Shown here piece after piece: positions 44,660-54,367 of a stretch of 64,000 bases of DNA. Source of the DNA: Acinetobacter rudis (lineage in GTDB: Bacteria; Pseudomonadota; Gammaproteobacteria; Pseudomonadales; Moraxellaceae). Under the pieces are notes generated by a model. That model ran no database searches and was not told the origin of the DNA. It saw only the letters and a list, made by a program, of their open reading frames with translations. Made by a program: the position numbers and the translations under genes. Within the stretch, counting starts at the first letter, position 1, and every line of letters starts with the position of its first letter. The stretch covers positions 113,546-177,545 of the forward strand of contig NZ_BBRX01000001.1 in assembly GCF_000829675.1 (NCBI RefSeq). The letters are read 5' to 3'.

Positions 44660-45869
44660 TTTTATATTGTCTATGAAAACCAATGACCCCCAATACTGGA
44701 CCAATAATGAGTAGCCAACTTGCATCAGGTCCTACACGTTCTAGCATTGAGGTGACTAAAGTAATAGATACTATGGTTATACTAAAACCAATAGCATTTT
44801 GTATGGCTAAGGCTGCACCAATTTGTTCAGGTGGGCACGCTTGAGCCGATAGTGCTGAAAACTGCGGTGAGTCAGCAATCACCGCAGCTCCCCAAAACGC
44901 CAAAATGACTAGCAATCCACCAGCTGGAATTACTCTCCAACCTAAGGAAAAACTTATACAACACAAAGTAGATAAGCTTAAAGCTGTTATGGCTAAAGTA
45001 GAACTTGAAAAATAACGATTTAACCACGCCACAGTTATACAACCTACAGCACCACAAGAGATAACGAAGAAACTTAGCATGGCCTGATGAATACCGAGTG
45101 CCTGAGCTAAATTTGTATGCACTATGAGTATAGGAACGACCGTCCAAAATGCATAAAGTTCCCACATATGTCCAAAATAACCAAATGCAGCAGCTTTAAA
45201 TTTATGATTTCTAAATGCAAGAAAAAGAGGAGGTTTTGTTTTTGCAGCAGGCTGATGAATTGCAATTTGCTCTGAAGGTGGCTTTGCATCACCTAAAAGG
45301 TAAATCATTAAAGCCGCCAGTAATGCACATAAGGAAGCTATACTCATAACATGTTGCCAATTCAAATTGATGGCTAAACCATTTAAAGCATAAGGTAGCG
45401 CCGTGCCTAAAGTGAGCATGGCTACGAGTAATGATAATACTTGAGCTTTATGTGAAGGTGCCCATTGTACCGCAAGTTTCATTCCAACAGGATAGATCCC
45501 CGCTAAACTAATACCGACTAAAAAGCGATAGAACATACCATCCCATATTCCCTGTGCGAAAAAGGCAAAAGTAAAATTAAATAGTGCACCGCTGACAGCG
45601 GCAAAACAAAAGATTCGACTCGCAGCAAAACGATCAGCAAATCCTGTAATTGCAATGATAAAAGTGCCTAAAATAAAACCGGCTTGTACAGCATTGCTTA
45701 GCCAGCCAATTTCAGATATACCGATATGCCAATAGTGCATCAAATCAAAGGCAGCACTGTTGGCACTAAACCATAGTGATGTAGCAAATAACTGTGCAAA
45801 AGTAATGATAGTTATAGCTAAGCGTTGTAATCGCCGAGTGCTATTTACCTGAGAATTTTCCGCACGCAT
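44631..45869 (-). CDS. MFS transporter
   Basis: The protein has about 412 aa from the ATG at 45869, which has AAGGGA upstream; an earlier in-frame ATG lies at 45890. There are about twelve membrane helices and an MFS loop (GFADRFAASRIFC). The length and N-terminal LFATSLWFSANSAAFDL are typical of CynX/NimT-like or sugar/nitrate-type MFS proteins, but the substrate is not assignable. Its 3' end overlaps the receptor gene by 29 bp on the opposite strand, so no terminator separates them. Confidence 0.88.
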   Translation of the reverse strand: MRAENSQVNSTRRLQRLAITIITFAQLFATSLWFSANSAAFDLMHYWHIGISEIGWLSNAVQAGFILGTFIIAITGFADRFAASRIFCFAAVSGALFNFTFAFFAQGIWDGMFYRFLVGISLAGIYPVGMKLAVQWAPSHKAQVLSLLVAMLTLGTALPYALNGLAINLNWQHVMSIASLCALLAALMIYLLGDAKPPSEQIAIHQPAAKTKPPLFLAFRNHKFKAAAFGYFGHMWELYAFWTVVPILIVHTNLAQALGIHQAMLSFFVISCGAVGCITVAWLNRYFSSSTLAITALSLSTLCCISFSLGWRVIPAGGLLVILAFWGAAVIADSPQFSALSAQACPPEQIGAALAIQNAIGFSITIVSITLVTSMLERVGPDASWLLIIGPVLGVIGFHRQYKIRNAEKYSV

Positions 45870-46051
45870 AAAATCAGGTCCCTTGATCATATGTTGTAGA
45901 AATGGCTTTGAGTAAAAATGACTTTGGGTTGTTAAATTGATCTAAGATTTATCAACATATCATAACTAAGTATCAGATAATAAATCTATTTTTTCTAGGG
46001 GAATGTTCAGATTTTTCTAAAACAGTTGAATTACTCTGATACCGATATGCG

Positions 46052-46550
46052 ATGAAGAGTATGAATTTCAAGTGGAGGGTAATGATGAAGCACAACATAA
46101 GTAATTCTATAGATTGGTTAAATATTTTGAGCCAAATGACTTCATTGGCACAATCAGCCCTATATTTTAGACGAGATATTTGCCAGTTACAGAAACACAA
46201 GATGGTTTATGGTCATTGTCTTGTGGTTGGGCTGATATTGACTTATCAGCAGCTGAGAACCTTGAAAAAGAGGTATTTGAAGATACTGGATTAAGGGTTA
46301 AAATGTAGCGCTTAGTTGTATTGTTTGATCGATGTAAACACCCACAATCTGAGATATTTTTACATACTTATAAAGCAATTTTTTCCTGTGAGATTCAGTC
46401 TGGCCAATTGAAGATCAGTCATGAAACATCGGCTCTTGGTTTCTTTGTCCCGATCAACTTACTGAGATTTCGATGGTAGGAGTCACAGTACAACAAATAC
46501 AATATTTTTTTAAAAATTCTAAAAGTGACCATACAATTTACTTTGATTAA
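46052..46550 (+). pseudogene. NUDIX hydrolase pseudogene
   Basis: The start at 46052 gives the N-terminal helical part (SIDWLNILSQMTSLAQSALYF). A deletion joins it to the catalytic part in another frame: QDGLWSLSCGWADIDLSAAE and NLEKEVFEDTGLRVKM, a degenerate Nudix box, then a TAG near 46306. The rest continues RLVVLFDRCKHPQ and HETSALGFF, with a further shift before TVQQIQYFF and the final TAA at 46550. At least one deletion, one nonsense codon and two frameshifts mark it as dead. Confidence 0.85.
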
Positions 46551-47594
46551 AGTGCTTAAAACTCCTTCTAAATAAATATGGGTCATGAGGAATGAATATT
46601 CACTAAAATAGGACTTATATGGTTGTCTTTATTATAAGCAGTGACTAAATAAATATATGAAATTGTGTTATTTATTCCTAGTATTTAAGGAAAATAAAAT
46701 GTAGTCTATATTTTTGGGCGTTGTAATAGTTGTCGACTAATAATGTGCACTAATATAGCTAATAATATCTCATATATAAGAATTTTTATGGCATAAATCA
46801 CATAATGGAATATTTATTAAACAGTTAACGTAACGATAATTTTGACTGCTATTTTATAAACATAGTAAAATGGTTGGTTTAAAAGTGAAGGGAATTATTT
46901 ATAAAAACCCATGTTTAAGCTTTTTTTAGTCCTCAGAAACAAAAATAATTGAAAAAAATAATTTTATTTTCTTTTTTAGAAAAAGTTAACTTGCTTTATT
47001 AAAGTGTATTTTAAATATACGTTTAATTGGATTATTATTTAATATGATTAAACAATATGAATTTTATTGGTTCGGATTTTATCGACAGAATATAATGAAA
47101 ATATGTTAAAAAATATACAATTATTCGCTTAAAGTTCATCTCTCTAGTACTTTAAATGTCTTATTATATCTTCATATTTATTAGGTTTTGTAAATTAGAA
47201 GCTATGGTACTTATAATTTTTGAATGAGTTTTACATAGTTAGATTTACTATTTTATATGTTAAATAATTATACCAATTTATTCTGAGAATAAAGTATTAT
47301 TTTATTAAATTTAATATGTAATAGAGATAATTAAGATTGATCGAAAGATTTTCCTTATTAAGCACTTCTAACCAAATGTTAAATGATCATTTAAATGGCT
47401 TTTTAATATTATTTAGGTCAACTTCATAAAAAAATAAATATTTCAACATAAATCTCAAACAATATTTCAGTTATATAAATCGTCTATTTACATAAAAAAT
47501 AATATTAAATAACCTAATTAAGATCGCGATTGGATTTGTTCAAATCTGTTTGATCAAAATGAATGAAAATTAGATTTTGAATCTGGGAATTATT
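46551..47594 (+). other. 1-kb AT-rich leader of the fimbrial operon
   Basis: There is no supported gene in this extremely AT-rich stretch. A perfect 16-bp palindrome, TTAAATGATCATTTAA, lies at 47379-47394. GATTTG-TT-CAAATC lies at 47533-47546, about 50 bp before the pilin ATG. Long AT-rich leaders upstream of fimbrial genes are typical sites of H-NS-type silencing; that is inference. Confidence 0.5.
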
Positions 47595-48152
47595 ATGAAA
47601 AAAATCATTTTAGCTGTTTGTGCTTTATCAACGACCCAAGTTTTTGCTGCAGAGCAAACAGGTGTTATTAATTTCAATGGAATAATTTACAACGCGACAT
47701 GTGCTATTGACATTAATGGCAATGAAGGGGGAGAGAACGCAACAGTAAATATGGGTCGTCATCCTACAAGTGCTTTTCCTTCAAGAGGAAGTGAAAGCTC
47801 AGGTGTTGGTGATGAGGGTAAAATTAAGATTGAACTTAAGGATTGCCCTGATCAAGGAACTTTGAGTGTTTCATTTACTGGTAAAACTGTAGATAGCACT
47901 GGTGATCTTTTAGAACTTGATAAATCTGGCCAAGAAGGTATAGCTAAGGGGATTGGTATCGCCTTATATGATGAAGATGGTGAAGATATTCTGATTGATG
48001 GTACGCCAGTGATTCAGAAAAAATTCAAAGATGGCCAAAGCGAATATAAATATCAAATGTTAGCTAAGTATTATCGTTATGCTGAAAAGGATAGTGATTT
48101 TAATGCTGGACGTGCAGACGCAACACTTAATTTCAAAATTGAATATAAATAA
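47595..48152 (+). CDS. Fimbrial major pilin (type 1 family)
   Basis: The protein has 185 aa from the ATG at 47595; a TTG at 47577 would add six residues without a signal-peptide gain. It has a signal peptide (MKKIILAVCALSTTQVFAAE) and the pilin fold: GVINFNGIIYNATCAID with its first cysteine, KDCPDQ with the second, and the C-terminal donor-strand pattern YYRYAEKD...NAGRADATLNFKIEY ending in Tyr-Lys. It polymerises by donor-strand exchange. It is followed by a hairpin and then the chaperone. Confidence 0.9.
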   Translation: MKKIILAVCALSTTQVFAAEQTGVINFNGIIYNATCAIDINGNEGGENATVNMGRHPTSAFPSRGSESSGVGDEGKIKIELKDCPDQGTLSVSFTGKTVDSTGDLLELDKSGQEGIAKGIGIALYDEDGEDILIDGTPVIQKKFKDGQSEYKYQMLAKYYRYAEKDSDFNAGRADATLNFKIEYK

Positions 48153-48186
48153 GCTCTCCTGAGTAAAAATATTCCTGTGACCTAAT

Positions 48187-48220
48187 ACACCCTCTAGTTC
48201 AATGATGGGCTAGAAGGTGT
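48187..48220 (+). other. Stem-loop between pilin and chaperone genes
   Basis: ACACCCTCTAG (48187-48197) pairs with CTAGAAGGTGT (48210-48220), one mismatch, 12-nt loop. It may protect the upstream pilin mRNA or partly terminate, giving more pilin than chaperone or usher. Confidence 0.55.
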
Positions 48221-48252
48221 ATACGAATTTTGAGTTTTAGAAGAGGCATTTA

Positions 48253-48927
48253 ATGTTGCAATTATCTAAGAAACTGCTGAGTCTAGTTTTTTGTTTTTCT
48301 GCTGTACAAGCGTCACATGCTGGTTTTGGTTTAGAAACTACCCGGGTTATTTATTCGGAAAAAGATCGCAATCAATCTGTAGTGGCATTTAATACCGATA
48401 AGAATACAAGTTATCTTGCTCAATCCTGGATCGAAAACGAGAAGGGTGATATATCACCTGATTTTATTGCTACTCCACCACTACTAAAACTTCGTCCGCA
48501 ACAAAAAAATACCATACAGCTGACTAAAAATATTACGCTCTCACCTGAAAAAGAGACACTTTATTGGTTAAACGTGAAGTTTATTGCACCGACCCCTGTT
48601 GATGCAGAAAACGTCTTAAAGTATTCAATGACTAATCGAATTAAAATGATTTACCGTCCCACGATGGTAGGTAAGTTATCTTTAGAAGAAGAGGTAAAGA
48701 AAGTTTCATGGAGTATTCAAAACAATCAACTAATATTAAATAACCCAAGCCCTTTTTATATCAATATTGCGGAAATCAGCGTAAATGGTCATGAGTTAAA
48801 ATCTAAGAGTTATATTGCTCCAAATTCGATAGAAAAACTGGCTATAGGTTTTTCGGCTACGCCACAAAGTAAGATAGCGATCAAGTACATAAATGATTAT
48901 GGAACATCGGTTTTACTTGAGCCTTAG
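48253..48927 (+). CDS. Fimbrial periplasmic chaperone (PapD family)
   Basis: This 224-aa protein has a signal peptide cut near ASHA and the two-Ig PapD fold. It shows ETTRVIYSEKDRNQSVVAFN, FIATPPLLKLRPQQKNTIQL, ETLYWLNVKFIAP and NRIKMIYRPTMV, with the basic residues that anchor the subunit C-terminus. It caps pilin subunits in the periplasm until the usher accepts them. It is 12 bp upstream of the usher gene. Confidence 0.95.
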   Translation: MLQLSKKLLSLVFCFSAVQASHAGFGLETTRVIYSEKDRNQSVVAFNTDKNTSYLAQSWIENEKGDISPDFIATPPLLKLRPQQKNTIQLTKNITLSPEKETLYWLNVKFIAPTPVDAENVLKYSMTNRIKMIYRPTMVGKLSLEEEVKKVSWSIQNNQLILNNPSPFYINIAEISVNGHELKSKSYIAPNSIEKLAIGFSATPQSKIAIKYINDYGTSVLLEP

Positions 48928-48939
48928 GAGCAGTAGGCA

Positions 48940-51540
48940 ATGTTCTACATTAAAAGAAATACTTTAAAATACATTATAAGCTCTTTGTCTATTCTCATTA
49001 TGAGTTCTCATACTGTTCAAGCCAAAGAATATTTTGATCCAAATATGCTTAATATTGGCACAAACGATAAGCAACTTTATAGCAATGAAGACTTGACCTT
49101 ATTTAATGAGTTAGACAGTTTGCCCGGGGATTATAAACTCGATATCTTTATTAATAATAATAAAATTGAACATCGTAATATTTATTTATACGCTTATGGT
49201 AATGCTGATCATGAACAAAAATTAGCACCTTGTTTGTTGCCTAGTGAGTTAGAACATTATGGAGTTAAAACACCTTCTCTTGTTTCAGTCATTGAACTAG
49301 AAAATGGAAAACAGTGTGTGGACTGGTCAGGTTTAGATTATGCAAAGTCTGATCTGGATCTTAATCGTAACCGACTGTTATTACAATTACCTCAAGCATA
49401 TGTAGTTCAAGATAGGATTGATTTTTTCGAACGAAAACAATGGGATAATGGCATACCTGCACTGCGTTTAGACTATAGTGTCTCTGAGTTTTCCAGTCGG
49501 AATAATTCAAAAACTGAAAATAGTACATTTGCGAGTTTGCAAGGAAGTGCCAATTGGGGCGCATGGCGTCTCAAGCAATATTCCACATGGTCACATGATG
49601 CGCAAGGAGAGGATACTTGGACAAACTTAAGTACGACATTGAGTCGAAATATTCCTCAAATTGATTCAGAAATTATTTTAGGAAATAACTATAGTTCATC
49701 GGCTATTTTTGAAGGCGTTAAAATCCGCGGAGCAATCGTACAAAGTGATCGTATGATGCGTACTCGTCAGTATAATTCTTATGCACCAGGTATTACCGGT
49801 ATTGCAGATAGTGAGTCTATTGTAACCATTCACCAAAATGGACGGATGATTTATAAAAAAGCTGTGCCTGCAGGACCATTTTATTTGACAGATTATTTTC
49901 CGGCAAATAATGGAGGAAATATTACTGTTGAAATTACTGGTTCAGATGGACAAATAAAGCGTCAGATTGTTCCATTTACGACCTTAGCCTTTTTAGAGCG
50001 TAAAGGAAATCTGAATTATCATGTTGCATTGGGTCAATATGACAATAGTGACTATGACAATAACAATGAATTTCTCACTCAAGCTGAAGTGACTTATGGT
50101 TTAACAGATTTTATAACGATAGCTTTAGGTAGCCAACTTTCACAACATTATCAAGCGTTTTCATTTGGTCAAGGGATAAACCTTGGTAAGTTTGGTGCAG
50201 TTTCTGCAAATGTAATTCACGCCATCAGTGACTTTGAGAAGAGAACAAATTATTCAGATGTAATTCTGGGTAATAATGAATCTAGTACTAAAGAAGGTAA
50301 TGCTTTTAAAATCAATTATAGTAAATCCTTCACACCGACCAATACTTCTTTAAACTTTGCTGGTTATAAATATTTTTCATCGGGTTTCTATGATTTTAAT
50401 GATGTCATGAGACATAACTACGGGAACAACTCAAATACTGAATTAATTGATCCAATGCTTCCCTTAAATGATAAAGTCAAACATCAATATAATGTAACTT
50501 TAGTACAAGATTTGCCAAATCAATGGGGAATGATTAACTTTAATGCAGCAAGTTATAAATACCGTAATCAAGGGGACTTAACTTCTTATAACCTCGGATA
50601 CTCATTATCAAAAAACAAAATCAGTTATGGTCTATTTTATACTTATTACGATGACTCAGCGGAAGATACAAATCGTAATGGAAAATATAGTATTAACTTT
50701 AACGTCAGTATGCCTTTGTCATTTGGTAAGAAGCCTTTGTATGCTAGCTATAACCTCGGGCGTAGTACCAGCGGTCAAAATAATCACATGGTACAGTTAA
50801 ATGGTTTATCAGGTGATCGTTTACAAGCAAATTGGAATGTATATCAAGGTTATGATGATAAAAACTATGGTGGTTTCAGTGGGAGTTATGATGCCCCAGT
50901 TGCTCATCTAAGTGCAGGGTATTCTTATCGGGGAAGCGATCAACAGAACCTGAGTGCAAATATTGCGGGAACCTTATTGGCGACCCAATATGGTGCTTTA
51001 ATGTCTAAGCCCCTACAAACAACAAATGCACTGATTGTTACTAAAGAAGTGAAAGGGGTTAAAGCACTTAATAGTGCAACAGCGACCACATCAACTGCAG
51101 GATTAGCGGTTTATCCTGGGTTATCTCCTTATCGAAAAAACCAGATTGCCTTAGATACACAAAGTATTCCTGAAAATGCTGAAATTGAAGAGACTATTAT
51201 TAGTCAAATTATCCCAACTAAGGGTGCATTAATTCTTGCCGATTTTAAAGCACGCAAGGGGTATAAGGTACTAATAACGTTGCAGAGTCCTGAACATGAA
51301 AATATACCGATGGGATCTAAAGTAACATTTGGTGGAAATAATACCGCAATGGTCGCAAGTTTTAATCAGGTTTACTTGTTATCAAACGAAGAAAAGGGTT
51401 CGGTCAGCGTGGACTGGGTTGCAGACAAGCAAGCAAATCATTGCATTGCAGAATTTGATTTAACGAAAATTGAAGCTTTAAATGGACTCTATATGGTTAA
51501 AGCAGTATGCGCAGAACAACTAGCTGCAGCGCAACCTTAA
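48940..51540 (+). CDS. Fimbrial outer-membrane usher (FimD/PapC family)
   Basis: This 866-aa protein has a signal peptide (to about residue 28), an N-terminal chaperone-binding domain (YFDPNMLNIGT, then GDYKLDIFINN), and a 24-strand pore with plug (RGAIVQSDRMMRT, PGITGIADSESIVTI). The C-terminal beta-sandwich domains include LAVYPGLSPYRKNQIALDT and PTKGALILADFKARKGY. It secretes and assembles the pilus. It forms an operon with the chaperone and the tip protein. Confidence 0.96.
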   Translation: MFYIKRNTLKYIISSLSILIMSSHTVQAKEYFDPNMLNIGTNDKQLYSNEDLTLFNELDSLPGDYKLDIFINNNKIEHRNIYLYAYGNADHEQKLAPCLLPSELEHYGVKTPSLVSVIELENGKQCVDWSGLDYAKSDLDLNRNRLLLQLPQAYVVQDRIDFFERKQWDNGIPALRLDYSVSEFSSRNNSKTENSTFASLQGSANWGAWRLKQYSTWSHDAQGEDTWTNLSTTLSRNIPQIDSEIILGNNYSSSAIFEGVKIRGAIVQSDRMMRTRQYNSYAPGITGIADSESIVTIHQNGRMIYKKAVPAGPFYLTDYFPANNGGNITVEITGSDGQIKRQIVPFTTLAFLERKGNLNYHVALGQYDNSDYDNNNEFLTQAEVTYGLTDFITIALGSQLSQHYQAFSFGQGINLGKFGAVSANVIHAISDFEKRTNYSDVILGNNESSTKEGNAFKINYSKSFTPTNTSLNFAGYKYFSSGFYDFNDVMRHNYGNNSNTELIDPMLPLNDKVKHQYNVTLVQDLPNQWGMINFNAASYKYRNQGDLTSYNLGYSLSKNKISYGLFYTYYDDSAEDTNRNGKYSINFNVSMPLSFGKKPLYASYNLGRSTSGQNNHMVQLNGLSGDRLQANWNVYQGYDDKNYGGFSGSYDAPVAHLSAGYSYRGSDQQNLSANIAGTLLATQYGALMSKPLQTTNALIVTKEVKGVKALNSATATTSTAGLAVYPGLSPYRKNQIALDTQSIPENAEIEETIISQIIPTKGALILADFKARKGYKVLITLQSPEHENIPMGSKVTFGGNNTAMVASFNQVYLLSNEEKGSVSVDWVADKQANHCIAEFDLTKIEALNGLYMVKAVCAEQLAAAQP

Positions 51541-51553
51541 GGAAATGAATGCA

Positions 51554-52609
51554 ATGAATCTAAAACATATTTTCCTCATCCCAAGTTTGCTGCTCTGTGG
51601 TGTCACACAACAAGCGTTTGCCAATGGTTGTACTCCAAACGCTCCATCAACACGACATACACTCATGAAAGCCTATGCCGGTACCATTAAAGTCAGTGGA
51701 AATGTTGAAAAATATCAAAAAATTGCTGAATTTAATTTTCAGCATAATGCTACTGGCGTTCCCTATGTTGCAGAGTGTAGCGATGATGCCACTATTTATG
51801 CCTATGCTGGTCAAGGTAGTCCGACTGAAAGAGGGGCATCTTCAATTGGTGATATTGATGGTCAACCAGCATTTGTACTACCAAACTCATATGCTGGAGG
51901 AGAAAACCATTACGCTTATGTATTAATAGATAATTTAACTGGAAGACCTTATGGCGATCGCGGTAATCCCTCTGAACTTAGAGTCAATGAAGGGGATAAT
52001 CAAGACAGTAAAATGCGTCCTCGACAAGCAACAGTTATTATCTATGCAAATATCGATAACCCAACCAAAGCAGTCCAATTAGGTAATGTTACTTTAGGTG
52101 GTTTGCTTCCTGGCCCGCCAGGTAATCCTTTTGGTTCTGGCGTAACTTACATGTTTGATTCTGGAAACATTGCGGCTGCAGAAGCAAGTTGTGAAATCGA
52201 GAATGCCAATAATTTAACGATCGATTTACCTCGGGCACCACTGTCCGCCCTGAATAGAATTGGTACTACATCATCTCGAACTAAAGGTGAATTAAAAATA
52301 CAGTGTACTGGCGATATGCGGGCACACTTATCTTTAAACTTAAGCAACAATCAAGTCCAGACTGATGATGATGGTGATGAAAGTGTGATTAAAAACAGTC
52401 AGGAAGGACGAGAATTTGCCAAAGGTATTGGTTTTGTTTCTTCAACTGAAGATGGTAAGCGCTTGATTAATAGAAAAAGTGTCTTCCTAAAGAATTTAGA
52501 CAAAGGTGAAACAAAAGTACCTATTTATGCTGAATATTATCGCTATGGCGACGAAGTTTCAGCGGGCAAGGTTGAAGCAAGTGCAAACTTCATTATGGAG
52601 TTTAAATAA
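51554..52609 (+). CDS. Fimbrial tip adhesin-like protein
   Basis: The protein has about 351 aa from the ATG at 51554, which is 10 nt after AAGGAA; an ATG at 51545 is also in frame. It has a signal peptide ending QQAFANG. The N-terminal half (residues ~25-200) is a non-pilin domain with little similarity to known adhesins. The C-terminal half is a pilin domain (CEIENANNLTIDL, then AEYYRYGDEVSAGKVEASAN). This two-domain layout is that of a tip adhesin whose N-domain binds a receptor. The ligand is unknown. Confidence 0.85.
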   Translation: MNLKHIFLIPSLLLCGVTQQAFANGCTPNAPSTRHTLMKAYAGTIKVSGNVEKYQKIAEFNFQHNATGVPYVAECSDDATIYAYAGQGSPTERGASSIGDIDGQPAFVLPNSYAGGENHYAYVLIDNLTGRPYGDRGNPSELRVNEGDNQDSKMRPRQATVIIYANIDNPTKAVQLGNVTLGGLLPGPPGNPFGSGVTYMFDSGNIAAAEASCEIENANNLTIDLPRAPLSALNRIGTTSSRTKGELKIQCTGDMRAHLSLNLSNNQVQTDDDGDESVIKNSQEGREFAKGIGFVSSTEDGKRLINRKSVFLKNLDKGETKVPIYAEYYRYGDEVSAGKVEASANFIMEFK

Positions 52610-52637
52610 GGTCAGAAAATTTATGTCGAGTGATTTT

Positions 52638-52673
52638 GGCCCTGTCATTTAAGATTGGCTGGGCCTATTTTTT
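52638..52673. terminator. Terminator between the fimbrial operon and the MocR-type gene
   Basis: GGCCC (52638-52642) pairs with GGGCC (52661-52665), with an 18-nt loop and a T-rich tail (TATTTTTT). It closes the fimbrial operon at a convergent junction. Confidence 0.65.
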
Positions 52674-52690
52674 GCATATGTAAACACAAC

Positions 52691-53998
52691 TTAAATATGC
52701 AGGATCACTTGATAAATCTGCCGTAATTGCTTTGCTAAATCTTGCATTTGTGCTTCAGTCATTTCTGCAGTACTTATTCGAATTCCTGAAATATTCTGAT
52801 TAACTTGAAAATCTTGCCCAGAACGAACTAAAAAACCGTGTTGCGCTAAAAGTTTACTGATCTTATCTGCATGAGGTAAAGCTAGCCAAATATTTAAACC
52901 ATCATACTGTTGAGCACAGGGAATATTAAGCTTTTGAAGATATTGAACCATTTTCTGATTTTGTTCTTGATAATAGGATTTTGTCTGGCTTAGCTGCTTG
53001 TCAAATTGCTCTTTCTCAAGTAACTGATAGATTATTTCTTGTAATATATGGCTTACCCATGTTGAACCAGCATTTAATTTCTGGCGCAATTTACTTGCAG
53101 TATGTTGATCTGAGCTTACAAAGGCGAAACGAAAGTCAGGTGCAAGATATTTAGAAACTGAACGGATCACTGCCCAATGTCTGGTCGATTCAGGAATCAC
53201 ATGTTGATATTCTGCTTGTGATAATAAGGAAAAATGGTCATCAATAATAACTAATACATGTGGGTAATTGCTCAGGAGTGCTTTTATCTTGTCTGCGTGA
53301 TGTTGGTCTAAACTATAACCTGTCGGGTTTTGAGCACGTGGTGTAATAATCACTGCTTGAGCATGCATGTCTAAAGCATGTTGTAATTCATTTAAGTCAA
53401 AGCCATCAGAAGTGACTGTAAAGGGCTGCATTTTATATTGTTGTTGTTCTAACGCACAAATACTACTGATAAAACCAGGCTGTTCAATTGCAATTGTATC
53501 CGTAGCAATAAGGTGAACACTGAGTATTCGCTCTATAGCATCTACAGCTCCATGGGTAAACTCAATAGCAAATTCAGCTGAGATATCACAGAAAATGTTT
53601 TCGTCTGCGATCTTAAGTAGCCCACTATGGTAAATATCTTCACCATAAACCGCACAATGAAACTGAGTCAGATTAATATGTTCCAGTGAAGCCAATAAGC
53701 TTCTCTTTGGATTACCATGTGCCAGATCAATAACGCCTTGTGAAAGGGGTTGATAGCCTTCAAGAAGACGCGTGGCTTGATGACTTTTTATTTGTGAACC
53801 TAAACGCCCTTTAGAAATAATGACGCCCATATTTACTAGATTTTTATATGCAGCAGCAACTGTATTACGATTGAGTTTTAGCTGTTCAGCTAAATCACGT
53901 ACACTTGGTAAGAAGTCTCCCTCCGCAAGTTGACCATCTTTTATCAAAATACGAATACTATCTTGGATTTCTTGTGCTGTATTACCACGAATGATCAT
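52691..53998 (-). CDS. MocR-type GntR/aminotransferase regulator
   Basis: This 435-aa protein has an N-terminal GntR winged helix (about 1-75: LPSVRDLAEQLKLNRNTVAAAYKNL) and a C-terminal fold-type I aminotransferase-like domain. That domain has ITPRAQNPTGYS, the Asp of VIIDDHFSLL, and the PLP Lys in VIRSVSKYLAPDFRFAF. MocR regulators sense PLP or amino acids, often controlling vitamin B6 or amino-acid metabolism. It lies downstream of yggS and a small gene on the same strand; two overlapping palindromes precede its start and may be autoregulatory. Confidence 0.9.
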   Translation of the reverse strand: MIIRGNTAQEIQDSIRILIKDGQLAEGDFLPSVRDLAEQLKLNRNTVAAAYKNLVNMGVIISKGRLGSQIKSHQATRLLEGYQPLSQGVIDLAHGNPKRSLLASLEHINLTQFHCAVYGEDIYHSGLLKIADENIFCDISAEFAIEFTHGAVDAIERILSVHLIATDTIAIEQPGFISSICALEQQQYKMQPFTVTSDGFDLNELQHALDMHAQAVIITPRAQNPTGYSLDQHHADKIKALLSNYPHVLVIIDDHFSLLSQAEYQHVIPESTRHWAVIRSVSKYLAPDFRFAFVSSDQHTASKLRQKLNAGSTWVSHILQEIIYQLLEKEQFDKQLSQTKSYYQEQNQKMVQYLQKLNIPCAQQYDGLNIWLALPHADKISKLLAQHGFLVRSGQDFQVNQNISGIRISTAEMTEAQMQDLAKQLRQIYQVILHI

Positions 53999-54020
53999 AA
54001 ATAAAAGTCATCTATTATTT

Positions 54021-54053
54021 GATGTTGAACATCAGCTCAATATTATTGAGCTG
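54021..54053. promoter_or_regulatory. Two overlapping palindromes upstream of the MocR-type gene
   Basis: GATGTT-G-AACATC (54021-54033) and CAGCTCAATA-T-TATTGAGCTG (54033-54053) share one base and are each perfect. They lie 23-55 bp before the regulator start. Autorepression by the GntR domain is the simplest reading; no T-run supports a terminator. Confidence 0.55.
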
Positions 54054-54105
54054 AGTAGGGTGCTTAAACATATATGTTTATTATGCAACTGTATTCAAAC
54101 CACAA

Positions 54106-54366
54106 TCAATCGACATTGTTCAGTAACACCTCTATAGAACACGGTATATACTGTTGAGTAGTGCCTAGTAACTGTAATGCTCCATCTTTTTGTAATAGCA
54201 ATCTTGAGTCTTCGATAACTTGGTAGAGTTCAAATGTTAATTCTATATTGTTCTGTAAATAGCCAATTAGCTCATTTATAGAATTTAAGGAATTTGTTGT
54301 GTGGCTATCAAAATTCCCCAATAACTTACCCTCTTTAAAAATGCGAAGTTGATAACTTTGACTCAT
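54106..54366 (-). CDS. Small hypothetical protein downstream of yggS
   Basis: The protein has 86 aa from the ATG at 54366, beginning MSQSYQLRIFKEGKLLGNFD; longer in-frame starts overlap yggS and lack a ribosome site. The short sequence was not recognised. It has a strand-rich N-half and a helical middle (SLNSINELIGYLQNNIEL). The start is 1 bp after the yggS stop and uses AGAGG inside the end of yggS, so it is cotranscribed. Confidence 0.7.
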   Translation of the reverse strand: MSQSYQLRIFKEGKLLGNFDSHTTNSLNSINELIGYLQNNIELTFELYQVIEDSRLLLQKDGALQLLGTTQQYIPCSIEVLLNNVD

Positions 54367-54367
54367 C

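Noticed and set aside
46052..46294. 80-aa ORF as an independent gene
   Set aside because: It is only the N-terminal fragment of the NUDIX pseudogene, running out of frame after the deletion junction.
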